Shown one piece after another: positions 28,020 through 37,417 of a stretch of DNA of 64,000 nt. The stretch covers positions 62,001 through 126,000 of the forward strand of contig NZ_AOCG01000003.1 of the NCBI RefSeq assembly GCF_000525795.1, written 5' to 3'. Numbering within the stretch: the stretch's first letter is position 1; each line of letters opens with the position of its first letter. A program made the position numbers and the translations under genes. The stretch is from Listeria aquatica FSL S10-1188 (GTDB lineage Bacteria > Bacillota > Bacilli > Lactobacillales > Listeriaceae). The notes under the pieces were generated by a model. The model did no database searches, had not been told where the DNA came from, and worked only from the letters and a program-made list of their open reading frames with translations.

Positions 28020-29018
28020 ATGGAAGGATTATTTCTTATTACAGTGGTCATTGTACTTGCTGCACTCACGTTTGATTTGATCAACGGATTTCACGATACA
28101 GCAAATGCGATCGCTACAAGTGTTTCCACAAAAGCCCTTAAGCCTAGGCACGCTATTTTACTAGCAGCAGTTATGAACTTTATTGGTGCGATTTCTTTTA
28201 CTGGTGTAGCAAAAACCATAACAAAAGATATTGTCGATCCGTTCAGCATCCCACATGGTGAAATTGTTATTTTAGCTGCACTTCTTGCTGCGATATTTTG
28301 GAATCTACTTACTTGGTATTTCGGAATTCCAAGTAGTTCTTCGCATGCGCTAATTGGTTCAATCGCCGGAGCTGCCATTGCTTCTGCTGGGTTTGCATCA
28401 ATTGAATACGGAGGATTTGTAACCATCATTATCGGTTTAATCGCTTCTCCGTTTCTTGCATTTGCTGCGGGTTATACCATCTATACGCTGTTTAAAGTCT
28501 TCTTAAAGAACTTGAACTTATCGACAACAAACCGTAATTTCAGGTTCCTTCAAGTTGCAACAGCTGCGCTTCAATCTTATACACACGGTACAAATGATGC
28601 GCAAAAATCGATGGGGATCATTACGATGGCTTTAATTGCAAACGGCTTCCAGTCGGGTGATGATGTTCAGCTTTGGGTACAAGTTTCCTGTGCGCTCGCA
28701 ATGGCAATTGGAACGAGTATCGGTGGTTGGAAAATCATTAAGACAGTCGGTGGCAAAATTATGAAAATCAAACCGGTTAATGGGGTTGCAGCAGACCTTG
28801 GTTCTGTTATTGTCATTTTCGGTGCTACTTTTATTCATCTACCTGTTAGTACGACACACGTGATCAGTTCTTCTATTCTCGGAGTTGGAACGGCTCACCG
28901 TATCAAAGGGGTCAAATGGGATACAGCACAACGAATGATTATTACGTGGATCATTACACTGCCAATTTCAGCTGCAGTTGCCGCTCTCATGTTCTTCATC
29001 TTAAATCTGTTCTTATAA
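28020..29018 (+). CDS. pit: Pit-family inorganic phosphate transporter
   Basis: Low-affinity phosphate/cation symporter, 332 residues with about ten TM helices. Both PHO4 repeats are seen: DLINGFHDTANAIATSVSTKALKPRHA near residue 20 and QSYTHGTNDAQKSMGIITMAL near 190. SSSHALIGSIAGAAIA and PVSTTHVISSSILG are the paired re-entrant motifs. AAGGAGCC precedes the ATG. It forms an operon with the PhoU-like gene and is followed by a terminator. Confidence 0.95.
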   Translation: MEGLFLITVVIVLAALTFDLINGFHDTANAIATSVSTKALKPRHAILLAAVMNFIGAISFTGVAKTITKDIVDPFSIPHGEIVILAALLAAIFWNLLTWYFGIPSSSSHALIGSIAGAAIASAGFASIEYGGFVTIIIGLIASPFLAFAAGYTIYTLFKVFLKNLNLSTTNRNFRFLQVATAALQSYTHGTNDAQKSMGIITMALIANGFQSGDDVQLWVQVSCALAMAIGTSIGGWKIIKTVGGKIMKIKPVNGVAADLGSVIVIFGATFIHLPVSTTHVISSSILGVGTAHRIKGVKWDTAQRMIITWIITLPISAAVAALMFFILNLFL

Positions 29019-29035
29019 AATAAATCAGACTCTCA

Positions 29036-29068
29036 AGTCATGACCAATGCGGTTGTGACTTTTTTTAT
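29036..29068 (+). terminator. Terminator of the pit operon
   Basis: AGTCATGACC / GGTTGTGACT hairpin (two G-T pairs) followed by T7. Confidence 0.8.
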
Positions 29069-29129
29069 TCGATTTGCGCCGTTTCACCCACGAAAAAGCG
29101 GGAATAAAAGCAAAAAAGGAGTAAAAAAC

Positions 29130-29634
29130 ATGCGCTATTATTTTAAAAAACCAGCAGCACTCGTAAATAAACAGCCCGTTAACGTACACAAAGAAAACGG
29201 GGAAACTATCGGTATAATCATGAAATCACCAGCCAAAATTTCTTTTTTTTCGTGATGCTAGTCTTTTTTCAACTGAACCTCGTGAAAAACAAGAGCTTGC
29301 GGCTTTAACATTTGAAATTGCTTGGCGCGAAGGCGATGATGCAGCCGTTGTCTTTCATGACCTAGAGAACGACAAACAACTTGCCTTCTATGAAGACGAA
29401 ACCTCTAGAAACTTTCTTCATCTATTCACAACTGAATCAGAATTCCCCATTGAAATTATCCAAAAAAATACAATTGATCGCATAACTATACTTTTCCATG
29501 GACAAGAAAGTGCTTTTATCATTATCCAAAATCAGCAAGTTCTCTTACAGCTCATTGATGAAAATACAAATGTTCCTGACAGTTTTTTCTTTCTGAGTTA
29601 TTTCATTGTTATTTTAAGCAAAATCGGTTTGTAA
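29130..29634 (+). CDS. Tubby-like/LURP-one-type domain protein (frameshift at T8)
   Basis: Soluble beta-rich protein of about 167 residues when repaired. It begins MRYYFKKPAALVNKQPVNVHKENGETIG; after a T8 run at 29243-29250 another frame continues FFRDASLFSTEPREKQELAA and ends at 29632-29634. The layout of paired strands with short turns, (KPVNVHxENGETIGIIMKS ... LFFRDASLFS), resembles the tubby C-terminal-like (LOR/YxjI) fold, but this is pattern-level only. Ribosome site AAAGGAG. Stands alone between pit and the amino-acid ABC operon. Function unknown. Confidence 0.6.
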
Positions 29635-29699
29635 ATACATCATTTATGCAACGAAAACGGCAATTCCTTCCTTTAAATAAAACTTTTCTAAATCCGCTA

Positions 29700-29728
29700 T
29701 TGAATATTTAATCAATTTAATGTATTAT
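29700..29728 (+). promoter_or_regulatory. Promoter of the amino-acid ABC operon
   Basis: TTGAAT, a 17-base spacer and TATTAT at 29723-29728, about 42 bases upstream of the start at 29771. Confidence 0.6.
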
Positions 29729-29770
29729 TATTACATACTAAACTTACCAAAAAGAGAAGGAGTTGCAGAT

Positions 29771-31237
29771 ATGCTTACTGTTAAACACTCAAAAAAACTA
29801 GCCATCATCAGTTTTATCGTCATATTTATCTTTTCGCTTTGCATGCCGTTTCTTTCTGCCAAAGCGGCAAGCGACGACTCACTGCAACAAATTAAAGATA
29901 AAAAACAATTAGTGGTTGGTTTGTCGGCGGATTATCCGCCTTACGAATTTCATCAAACGGTAAAAGGAAAAGATGAAATTGTCGGCTTTGATATCAGTAT
30001 CGCTCAAAAAATCGCAGATGATATGGGTGTCAAACTGAGCATCAAAGAAATGGGTTTCGACAGCCTGCTTGGTGCTTTAAAAACCGGTAAAATCGATTTA
30101 ATCATCTCAGGCATGTCCCCCACACCCGAACGACTAAAAGAAGTTGACTTTTCTGACCCCTATATGGCAGTCGAACAAGAAATAGTCATCCGAAAAACGG
30201 ATAAAGACAAACTAAAATCCACCAACGACTTCAGCGGGACAAAAGTTGGCGCACAAAAACAAACAACTCAAGAAGAACTAGCTCAAAAAGAATTGACCGG
30301 GTCAACCGTCACTTCACTTCAAAAAGTACCTGACTTAATTTTAAACTTAAAAAACAATAAGATTGATGCTGTCGTTCTTGAAGGACCCGTTGCCGAAGCA
30401 TATGCTAGCCAAGATGACACACTCACCATTTCTGATGCAAAGTTCATCAATGGTGGAAAAGAAACTTCCGTTGCCATGGAAAAAGGAGCAACGACTTTAA
30501 AAGATCAAGTGAACCATTCCATCAAAGAAATCAAAGATAAAAAACTGCTGAAAGATTACCAAAAAGAAGCCAACGAATTGATGTTCCAAAAAAGTAATTT
30601 CTTCAGTCAGTATGGAAGCTATTTCTTAAAAGGGACACTATATACGATCGTTTTAGCAGCCATCGGCGTTTTCTGCGGCGCTATTTTTGGAGCTCTTCTA
30701 GCGCTTATGAAACTTGCCAAAACCAGATGGCTCCGCTGGCCTGCGACGTGGTATATCGAATTCGTTCGCGGCACGCCGCTTCTTGTTCAAATTTTCATCG
30801 TCTTTTTTGGAACACAAGTTTTTGGGTTAAATCTTTCAGCCTTCATCTCAGGCTGTATCGCCCTCTCGCTTAACAGTGCTGCTTATGTTGCTGAAATTAT
30901 CCGTGCGGGAATCACCGCTGTTAACAAAGGCCAAACAGAAGCTGCACGTTCACTCGGCATGACGCAAAATCAAGCTATGCGTTTCATCATTTTGCCGCAA
31001 GCGATTAAAAATATTTTGCCTGCTTTAGGTAACGAATTTGTCACAGTCATCAAAGAATCTTCCATCGTTTCAGTTATCGGTGTGGGCGAACTTATGTTTA
31101 TGACTGGCGTTGTACAAGGCACAAGTTTCAAACCATTTGTTCCACTAATCATCACTTCACTCATTTACTTTGTCCTTACATTCAGTCTCTCCAGACTTTT
31201 GGGCATTGCAGAAAGGAGATTCAAAACTAGTGATTAA
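29771..31237 (+). CDS. arpJ: Amino-acid ABC transporter, binding protein fused to permease (ArpJ-like)
   Basis: Single polypeptide of 488 residues. A signal sequence (about 1-35) leads into a periplasmic-type amino-acid-binding domain (SBP_bac_3, about 38-265; [41 protein letters not shown]). A His/Glu/Gln-type permease follows (about 285-480) with [34 protein letters not shown] and the EAA loop [23 protein letters not shown] chose ATG 29771, seven bases after AGAAGGAG. It overlaps the ATPase start. The Listeria homologue ArpJ is induced inside host cells. Likely substrate is a polar amino acid. Confidence 0.92.
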   Translation: MLTVKHSKKLAIISFIVIFIFSLCMPFLSAKAASDDSLQQIKDKKQLVVGLSADYPPYEFHQTVKGKDEIVGFDISIAQKIADDMGVKLSIKEMGFDSLLGALKTGKIDLIISGMSPTPERLKEVDFSDPYMAVEQEIVIRKTDKDKLKSTNDFSGTKVGAQKQTTQEELAQKELTGSTVTSLQKVPDLILNLKNNKIDAVVLEGPVAEAYASQDDTLTISDAKFINGGKETSVAMEKGATTLKDQVNHSIKEIKDKKLLKDYQKEANELMFQKSNFFSQYGSYFLKGTLYTIVLAAIGVFCGAIFGALLALMKLAKTRWLRWPATWYIEFVRGTPLLVQIFIVFFGTQVFGLNLSAFISGCIALSLNSAAYVAEIIRAGITAVNKGQTEAARSLGMTQNQAMRFIILPQAIKNILPALGNEFVTVIKESSIVSVIGVGELMFMTGVVQGTSFKPFVPLIITSLIYFVLTFSLSRLLGIAERRFKTSD

Positions 31238-31955
31238 TGTTCTAAACCTACACAAACACTATGGAAAAAACGAGATTTTAAAAGGAATTGATTTAGAGAT
31301 TGATGCTGGAGAAGTTGTTGTTGTAATTGGTCCTTCTGGTAGCGGGAAAAGCACCTTGCTTCGTTGCCTCAATTTACTCGAGAAACCTTCAGAGGGACAC
31401 GTGATTTTTGAAGACAATGATTTACTTGCTAAAGGCACAAATATCAACCAACTCCGTCAACGTATGGGCATGGTTTTTCAAGCTTTTAACCTTTTCCCGC
31501 ATAAAACTGTGCTCCAAAATTTGACGCTTGCACCAACAAAAGTAAAAGGCGAAAGCGAAAAAGATGCAAACAAGAAAGCAATGGAGTTGCTTAAAAAAGT
31601 AGGTCTTGCTGAAAAGGCCGCAAGTTACCCTGCCAATTTGTCGGGCGGCCAACAGCAGCGTGTCGCCATTGCACGTGCGCTCGCTATGAACCCAGATGTT
31701 ATGCTGTTTGATGAACCCACATCGGCACTTGACCCAGAAATGGTTGGCGAAGTGTTAAATGTTATGAAAGAACTTGCAAAAGAAGGCATGACAATGGTTG
31801 TTGTCACACATGAAATGGGCTTTGCTCGTGAAGTAGCAGATCGTGTTGTTTTCATGGATGCAGGCATCATCCAAGAGCAAGGAACGCCTGATGAAGTGTT
31901 TGGCAATCCGAAAAACGAACGTACGAAAGATTTTTTAGGGAAAGTACTCTCTTAA
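31230..31955 (+). CDS. Amino-acid ABC transporter ATP-binding protein
   Basis: GlnQ-type ATPase of 241 residues. Walker [11 protein letters not shown]-loop [19 protein letters not shown], signature [15 protein letters not shown], Walker [20 protein letters not shown] and VVTHEMGFA are all intact. I chose GTG 31230 because GAAAGGAGAT lies eight bases upstream; the open frame extends back into the permease gene without another site. Stop codon of the permease lies inside its first codons, so translation is coupled. Energises the fused binding protein/permease. Confidence 0.95.
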   Translation: MINVLNLHKHYGKNEILKGIDLEIDAGEVVVVIGPSGSGKSTLLRCLNLLEKPSEGHVIFEDNDLLAKGTNINQLRQRMGMVFQAFNLFPHKTVLQNLTLAPTKVKGESEKDANKKAMELLKKVGLAEKAASYPANLSGGQQQRVAIARALAMNPDVMLFDEPTSALDPEMVGEVLNVMKELAKEGMTMVVVTHEMGFAREVADRVVFMDAGIIQEQGTPDEVFGNPKNERTKDFLGKVLS

Positions 31956-31970
31956 TTTATGTTAAAATAA

Positions 31971-32007
31971 AAAGAAAAAGGAATGCAGCTTGCGTTCTTT
32001 TTTCTTT
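31971..32007 (+). terminator. Terminator of the amino-acid ABC operon
   Basis: AAGAAAAAGGAATGC / GCGTTCTTTTTTCTT hairpin (G-T pairs) with a T-rich second arm, 15 bases after the ATPase stop. Confidence 0.7.
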
Positions 32008-32023
32008 ATGAGGAGGAACTCGG

Positions 32024-33175
32024 ATGGACAAAAACAACATGGCAAAGAAATTTCAAGAAACGCCTGTGAACATTTTAGCGGATATCGGTACTCTGGCCAA
32101 AAAGACATCTAACATTCTAGATTTATCGATCGGCGATCCCGATTTAATCACGGATGAAGCCATCATTAATGCAGCTTTTGCGGACGTTTCACGCGGCGCG
32201 ACAAAGTATACAGAGTCCGGCGGTGACATCGAATTGATCCGGGCCATCCAAGCGTTTTTCAAAAGAACATACAAGCTTGAGTTTGCTGAAAATCAAATCC
32301 GGGCAACCGTAGGCGCGCTTCACGGCATGTATTTAGCCCTCCAGGTTCTTCTTGATCCAGGCGATGAGGTCATTATTCACGAGCCTTATTTTTCGCCTTA
32401 TAAAGACCAAGTTTTAAATTCTGGTGGTAGTCCCGTATTTATCCCAACCTATGAAAAAGATAATTTCATGATTAATACGGACATTTTAGAAGCTGCCATT
32501 ACAGACCGGACAAAGGCGCTCATTTTAAATTCACCAAACAACCCAACAGGAGCTGTATTTTCAAAAGAAACACTTGAAAAGATTGCAGAACTTGCGAAAA
32601 AGCACAATTTCTACATTCTTTCCGATGAAGTTTATGATGGCTTTTGTTTCTATGAAGACTTCATACCGATGGCTTCCCTTGCGCCGGAACACACGATTAC
32701 TTTCGGCAGCATGTCTAAAAATTTCGCGATGACTGGATGGCGACTCGGATACATGATTTCCCCGTCCTATATCAATGAAGCCGCTAAGCTTCTTAATGAA
32801 GGCATCACCTATTCTGCGCCAACGCCTTCACAGCGGGCCGCAATTTACGCCCTTAATCACGCAGAAACGCTTATTCCGAAAGTAGCTAATACTTTTAAAG
32901 AGCGACTCGAATACGTCCAAAAACGCGTAGCGAAAATTCCTTATCTGTCGCTTCATCCAGTAAAAGGTTCGATTTATGCTTTTTTAAACATCAGCCGAAC
33001 TGGGATGGATTCAGTTGCTTTTAGCGAATATCTTTTGCAAGAAACACAAGTCCTCATAATCCCTGGACGCGCTTTTGGAGATAGCGGTGACAATTATGTT
33101 CGCCTCGCCGCCACCCAGGATCTTAACGTCTTAAAAGAAGCGTTTGACCGCATGGAACGCTTGACATTCAATTAA
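32024..33175 (+). CDS. Class I/II PLP-dependent aminotransferase (PatA/AspB-like)
   Basis: A 383-residue fold-type I aminotransferase. NSPNNPTGAVFSKE near residue 168, SDEVYDGFCFYEDF near 205 (PLP-contacting Asp/Tyr) and SMSKNFAMTGWRLGYM near 230 (Schiff-base lysine) define the active site; YVRLAATQDL near the C-terminus holds the carboxylate-binding Arg. GAGGAGG lies upstream of ATG. Listeria lmo2252 occupies this position. Aspartate, aromatic or N-acetyl-diaminopimelate amino donors are all possible, and the exact substrate cannot be chosen. Confidence 0.92.
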   Translation: MDKNNMAKKFQETPVNILADIGTLAKKTSNILDLSIGDPDLITDEAIINAAFADVSRGATKYTESGGDIELIRAIQAFFKRTYKLEFAENQIRATVGALHGMYLALQVLLDPGDEVIIHEPYFSPYKDQVLNSGGSPVFIPTYEKDNFMINTDILEAAITDRTKALILNSPNNPTGAVFSKETLEKIAELAKKHNFYILSDEVYDGFCFYEDFIPMASLAPEHTITFGSMSKNFAMTGWRLGYMISPSYINEAAKLLNEGITYSAPTPSQRAAIYALNHAETLIPKVANTFKERLEYVQKRVAKIPYLSLHPVKGSIYAFLNISRTGMDSVAFSEYLLQETQVLIIPGRAFGDSGDNYVRLAATQDLNVLKEAFDRMERLTFN

Positions 33176-33199
33176 CAAAAAGTGTTTGGGACATAAAAC

Positions 33200-33270
33200 A
33201 AAAAAGAACAGAATCGTCAAACATACCATTTTCACAAATGGCTTCATTGAACGATTTCTGTTCTTTTCCT
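33200..33270. terminator. Long bidirectional terminator hairpin
   Basis: AAAAGAACAGAATCG pairs with CGATTTCTGTTCTTTT across a 35-base loop, between convergent genes. The preceding GTGTTTGGGACATAA recalls conserved flanks of terminator-like repeats in Gram-positives. Confidence 0.75.
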
Positions 33271-33312
33271 TTTAGCTAGTTGGCCTCATGTTTTCATTTT
33301 GTCTAAGCCTCT

Positions 33313-33813
33313 TTAAAAATGATAAACATATTTTGTATATTGATGTTCCTTGTTTTGCATCACTGTCATCCATACCTTCGTAAGATCCGTAACATCTCGT
33401 AATGGCGTCTCAAAAATAATTTGGCAAGGGATCGCTTTTCCAAGTTTAAAAACCGCAGAATGCCCATCTTCATTCAAAATATCTAGAGCTTGCCCCGAAC
33501 TTGCTTTTTCTGACGAAAGAAAAATTTCTCCCAGCAATTGACTTCTTATATTTTGATGCTTTTTGTTTTCGATCAAAACAGAAACAATCAGATTCGACCA
33601 AGCCAGTTCTCCAGCTTTCTTTTGCTTCTCCTCTTTCACACCAACCACTTTTAGCTTGTAATCAGCCGTTTCTACCCACCTATCTTTCACAAGCTTCTTC
33701 TCACTCATCGTAAAATCACGAAATGGTTGGTTTGCATGTTGATATCCCAAAATAAGTAAAACTCCTAGCACTAGAACTACAGGTATCGCTACCAATAATT
33801 TGATTTTGCTCAT
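33313..33813 (-). CDS. Membrane-anchored extracytoplasmic protein, DUF4352-like
   Basis: A 166-residue protein. One N-terminal TM (about 5-25) is followed by an extracellular beta-rich domain: KLKVVGVKEEKQKKAGELAW, LIVSVLIENKK, AVFKLGKAIPCQIIFETPL, KVWMTVMQ. The strand order resembles DUF4352/telomeric-repeat-type immunoglobulin-like domains, but no firm family is recognised. No lipobox. It is the last gene of the bacteriocin-like ABC operon, directly after the ATPase (two-base gap). An immunity or accessory role is possible, by position only. Confidence 0.65.
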   Translation of the reverse strand: MSKIKLLVAIPVVLVLGVLLILGYQHANQPFRDFTMSEKKLVKDRWVETADYKLKVVGVKEEKQKKAGELAWSNLIVSVLIENKKHQNIRSQLLGEIFLSSEKASSGQALDILNEDGHSAVFKLGKAIPCQIIFETPLRDVTDLTKVWMTVMQNKEHQYTKYVYHF

Positions 33814-33815
33814 TT

Positions 33816-34467
33816 TTATACCTCGTCTTGTTTGTTTACCAGTTTTCCATTTTTTATTTCAATCACTTCATCACAAATATCCTCCAAAAAGAACCGATCA
33901 TGACTTGTTAAAATTAATGTCGCCCCACCTCCCCTTGCTTCTAGTAATAAGTGTTTTAGATTTTCAACACTCTCTTCATCTAATCCATTTGAAGGCTCGT
34001 CTAGAATAAGTAATTCTGGATTTCCTATCAAAGCTTGAGCAAGTCCCACTTTTTGCTTCATCCCAAGTGAAAACCGCTTCACACGCCTTTTATCTTTCGG
34101 GTCAAGCCCGACTTTTATTAGCAGTGCGCTAAGCTCCTTATCCGTTATCTGTTCCTCTTTTAGTGCCGCAATCAATTGAAGATTTTTATAGGCGTTGAAT
34201 TCAAAAACAAGTGAAGGGTTTTCTAGCAATAGTCCTGTAGAAACAGGAAAGCGTTTTTCAGCCAAAATTGGCTCACCGCAAACTTCTACTTTCCCATCGC
34301 TTAACCGAATCAATCCTAGAATGGCCCGTAAAAGCATTGTTTTCCCCGAACCATTTGTCCCTCTTAATCCGTATATCGCTCCTTTTTGCAAGGTTAATGT
34401 GATCCCTTCTAGTACCGTTTGTCCTCTTATTTTTTTTTGTCACATTAAACAACTTAATATAATCCAT
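33816..34467 (-). CDS. ABC transporter ATPase of the bacteriocin-like operon (frameshift at T9)
   Basis: Compact ATPase of about 216 residues, typical of bacteriocin self-protection/export systems. Walker A GTNGSGKT, signature RFSLGMKQKVGLAQAL, Walker B LLILDEPSNGLDEES and LTSHDRFFLEDI are intact. The first 13 codons (MDYIKLFNVTKK) are in another frame; the join falls in the T-run at 34430-34438 and restores IRGQTVLEGITLTLQKGAIYG. It partners the three permeases upstream. S-L-G-M-K-Q-K places it with BcrA/NatA-like ABC-2 ATPases. Confidence 0.82.
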
Positions 34468-34473
34468 GTTTTC

Positions 34474-35198
34474 CTACTTTCTCAAGATGTCTTTTTGCCT
34501 GTAGATAAAAATAGCAAGATAAGTAAGTAATAAAAATACAAAGAGTGCCATAAACAGCATTTTAATACGTGTTAGTTCCGTATAATCTATCCATCGACTA
34601 CTGAACGTAGCATTAACAATAGAGTAAAACAGATAAAATCTTGTGGACAAAATCAGAATGATACATGTGAGTAAAAGCGCTGAAATAGTGTTAAAAACAA
34701 GCTGGAAAACGACTCCTAAAACATTACATAGTAAGAGCGCAAGCAACAAGAAAGCAAGTTCTTCCAATTGATTTAAGCTATACTGCCTAGTTTTAAAAAA
34801 GTGAAAACACGACATTTAAACTAACAAATACAAGCCAATATATCCCTGCAAAACTCATAACAGTAAGTAACCTACTGATGATGATTATTCGGCGATTCAT
34901 CCCGTTTGCAATAAACACGGCTTTATCTTGCTGTTCTTCTCGACCAAGATAATTATAAAGATGGAAAAACTGGATAAAATAAAAAGCAAAACCAGAGGAT
35001 GGGAAATTGATAAAAGTTATTATCTAAATCTACTTTTGAAGGACCGCTTAACCATTTGTCCAGTAGATTTTCATTCTCACCTGCGCCAGTAGCCTGCAGA
35101 AACATAAGCATAAGCAACAAAATGAATGAGCATACAATTTTCCATCTCTCCCGTAAAAAATAAACACTTATTTCTTGCTTATAAAGTTTGAAAATCAT
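34474..35198 (-). CDS. ABC permease C of the bacteriocin-like operon (two frameshifts)
   Basis: About 241 residues across three frames. It begins MIFKLYKQEISVYFLRERWK followed by TM1, continues after about 35008 as FINFPSSGFAFYFIQFFHLYN and LGREEQQDKAVFIANGMNRR, then after an A6 run at 34795-34800 as KTRQYSLNQLEELAFLLLALL. About five TM helices. Cytoplasmic entry K-x-E-I-x-x-x-x-R-E-R and a D-K-A-V-F-I-A-N-G-M-N-R loop resemble ABC-2 permeases. Its start overlaps the stop of permease B (ATGA). Two breaks in one short gene might be sequencing error or real decay. Confidence 0.6.
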
Positions 35199-35901
35199 TT
35201 TTTCACATCTTTCTTATAAAAAATCACCAAAATACAAGCAAGAAGCAGACACACTTTCCCAATGATTTCAAGTTGTTCCGTTAATTGAATGGTGAGATCA
35301 AAATTCGTGATTTTCGCAAATGTTATTTTCCAAAAAAAAGCTTGAACCAAGTTTTCCTGATATAAAAAGAGCATCACAAACGAGTATTGAATAAGTGAGT
35401 ATCAAGGCCATTCCCTTGTTTTTAATTAGGATAAGGAAAAATAAATAAAGAAGTGCTAACAGTAAAAAAGGCTTCAAGCCAAATTAAAGCATATGAACCG
35501 CCCACTACCAGTAAATCAAGCCCTTGTAAATGGAGAAGTATATATAGATAAAATGTATATTGCAAAATGCACGGTAGTAAAATGACTACGAATGCTATGA
35601 CAAATTTGATAAAATGAAAAGTTAAATAAAGTTGCCTTTTCCTGTAAATAGCCATTTCTAGAACACTCACATCAGGCAAAATGGCTAGAAAGATGAGTAA
35701 ACAAGGAATAAAAACAAACAGGATGCTGGCTAAAGGATTTAAGGCTATTAAAACTTGCACATCCATAAGAGCAGCACTCGACTCTGCCTGCAAAAAGGTG
35801 AAAATGAAATAAAGAGTGGTGAGACCACCAAAAACCAAATAAATTCCGTAAAAACGAGACAAGCGGATTCTTGCAAATTTCAAGCTCTCAAAATGCTTCA
35901 T
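35195..35901 (-). CDS. ABC permease B of the bacteriocin-like operon (frameshifts)
   Basis: About 235 residues. It starts MKHFESLKFARIRLSRFYGI followed by TM1, with a VLEMAIYRKRQLYLTFHFIKF loop of ABC-2 type, and five to six TM segments. One frame runs to 35422. Past this, coding continues in other frames (LIKNKGMALILTYSI, then FVMLFLYQENLVQAFFWKI) to a stop at 35195 that overlaps the next start. At least two indels lie between 35340 and 35430. ATG 35901 is preceded by GGAG; the frame upstream belongs to permease A. The extra breaks make decay a fair alternative. Confidence 0.58.
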
Positions 35902-36692
35902 TATTTTTAACTCCACGAACGTATAGAAATAGTGTGACCAAAAAAAGGATTCCCCCATAAAGAACGATCGCTAAAAAGCTTTTATCATACGTTGTGATCG
36001 CTTCTGGCAAAAAGCCAAAAGGAGATAGAGCCATATTTTTCATGACAAATGAGTTCGCCGCAATACTTAAAAGTTGTAAGCAAAAAGGAAGCAGTAAAAT
36101 CACCATTTTATTTTTTATATAAAAGGAAGCTGCAAGCGCAAAAGTCACAAATAGTCCTGCAAATACAAAGCTAATGGCAATATTGAAAAGAGCATATACA
36201 AGAGGATGTGCATAAAATAAATGGGGAAATAAATCACCACTTCCTTCATAAATTCCAAGGTTCACATTGATAAGCGGATCTGGTTTTAAGTTTGGAAGTA
36301 ATAAAAAACAACCAATCAAATCTATAATCAGTGGGAGTGCAACAACAACTGCACCCGTTAAAAAAGTTTTCAAGAACAGCATCGAAAAGTATTTTTTTCG
36401 CGAGGAAGTCAGTAATACATAGCAAATCAAATGGTTTCTTTTATCTTCTAAAAAAATAGTCGAGGCAGAAAGCGAAGCGATAATCGGCAAAAGTAGATAA
36501 AAAAGGAGCATTAAAAGCGCTTGTACCTGAAAAGTCCATTGAAAGCCAGGCAGTATATGGAGTAAAAGTGACATGTTTTTTAACAGACAATCCGTAAACT
36601 TTTAAAAGGTGAGCACTAACAATTGCTAAACCTATCAAAAGGGCGAACAGTCGCTGATTTGTCTGTAATCTCAGCTTTAAAAAATGGGTCAT
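35888..36692 (-). CDS. ABC permease A of the bacteriocin-like operon (frameshift at T6)
   Basis: About 267 residues. It starts MTHFLKLRLQTNQRLFALLI (cytoplasmic helix and TM1), shifts frame in the T6 run at 36576-36581, then continues NMSLLLHILPGFQWTFQVQA, SASTIFLEDKRNHLICYVLL, TSSRKKYFSMLFLKTFLTG. The E-D-K-R-N-x-L loop followed by S-S-R-K-K-Y-F-x-x-K is the ABC-2 permease pattern, with six or so TM helices. Ribosome site GAGG. First permease after the peptide gene, 148 bases downstream, and overlapping permease B. Likely exports or defends against the peptide. Confidence 0.65.
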
Positions 36693-36840
36693 CGATATTG
36701 TTTTCCTCGTTTCTTGGTGTGTTAAATGGACATTATTAAAACAAATGATGAGTGCTTAGTAGCTTATCATCGTCTTGAATCTGGACTCCATACCCCCCAC
36801 ATAGCAAAAGATTCAAATCTCGCAGATTCAACTCTTACTT

Positions 36841-37177
36841 TTATTGGATAATAGTTATTCCATTCAAGCGCCTTATTGTATAAATGTAGTGATTTCCCAA
36901 TCGTTGTTTATAAACATGTCCATCTGATACGTCTTTCCCATCGCCAAGTGCAGCCCAAAATTTAGCATAGGTATTCAAACTACTCCCTGTGACTTTATTG
37001 TAATAGGCACTGGTGTTAAACTTCATTCTTGCTGGAGAATGGTCATAAGGACTCCAAAATCTGTACTCATTATGCCATCTTGTATCTGCTGTATTTCCTT
37101 TAGCAAAAGCAGTTATCGAGCCACTAATAACTAATAATAAAAGACCTAGCATAACTAATAATCTAATTTTTTTTCAT
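36841..37177 (-). CDS. Secreted bacteriocin-like peptide, lactococcin 972-like (frameshift at A8)
   Basis: Precursor of about 111 residues. A classic signal peptide (MKKIRLLVMLGLLLLVIS...AFA) leaves a mature domain of about 85 residues with one tryptophan/histidine-rich half: RWHNEYRFWSPYDHSPAR, then YYNKVTGSS, YAKFWAALGDG. W-x-x-x-Y/G...S-x-Y-x-H followed by a Lys/Trp/Ala stretch recalls lactococcin 972-family bacteriocins, whose genes precede ABC ATPase and membrane immunity genes, as here. ATG 37177 has AGGAGGAG ten bases upstream; the A8 run at 37167-37174 must lose one base. Family match is approximate. No cysteines and no modification enzymes. Confidence 0.55.
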
Positions 37178-37368
37178 GTTGCTTCATCTCCTCCTGATGG
37201 TATTATTGTTATGTATTATCTAGATTAAGCTCTCACAATTGTTTTGAATTATACATGCCCTCATTCAATAAAGCAATACCTTCCTTTAGTTGAAAATGGC
37301 TTTATAACACCATTTAAAAGCACATAAAATTAGATTTTTTTTTTTGCGTATTTCTCATCCAAAGGTAT

Positions 37369-37406
37369 AAAAAAAGCTCTAAAAATTAGTGTTTAATTTT
37401 TAGAGC
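37369..37406 (-). terminator. Terminator of the HAD phosphatase gene
   Basis: GCTCTAAAAATTA / TTAATTTTTAGAGC hairpin followed on the minus strand by T7. Confidence 0.85.
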
Positions 37407-37417
37407 GAAATTTTTAT

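Noticed and set aside
36780-36830. tRNA-like tail in the gap before permease A
   Set aside because: No cloverleaf arms or CCA-type acceptor stem can be formed.
36841-37177. Firm assignment to lactococcin 972
   Set aside because: Only a spaced W/Y/S-x-Y-x-H pattern agrees; length and downstream genes differ, so it is given as similarity only.
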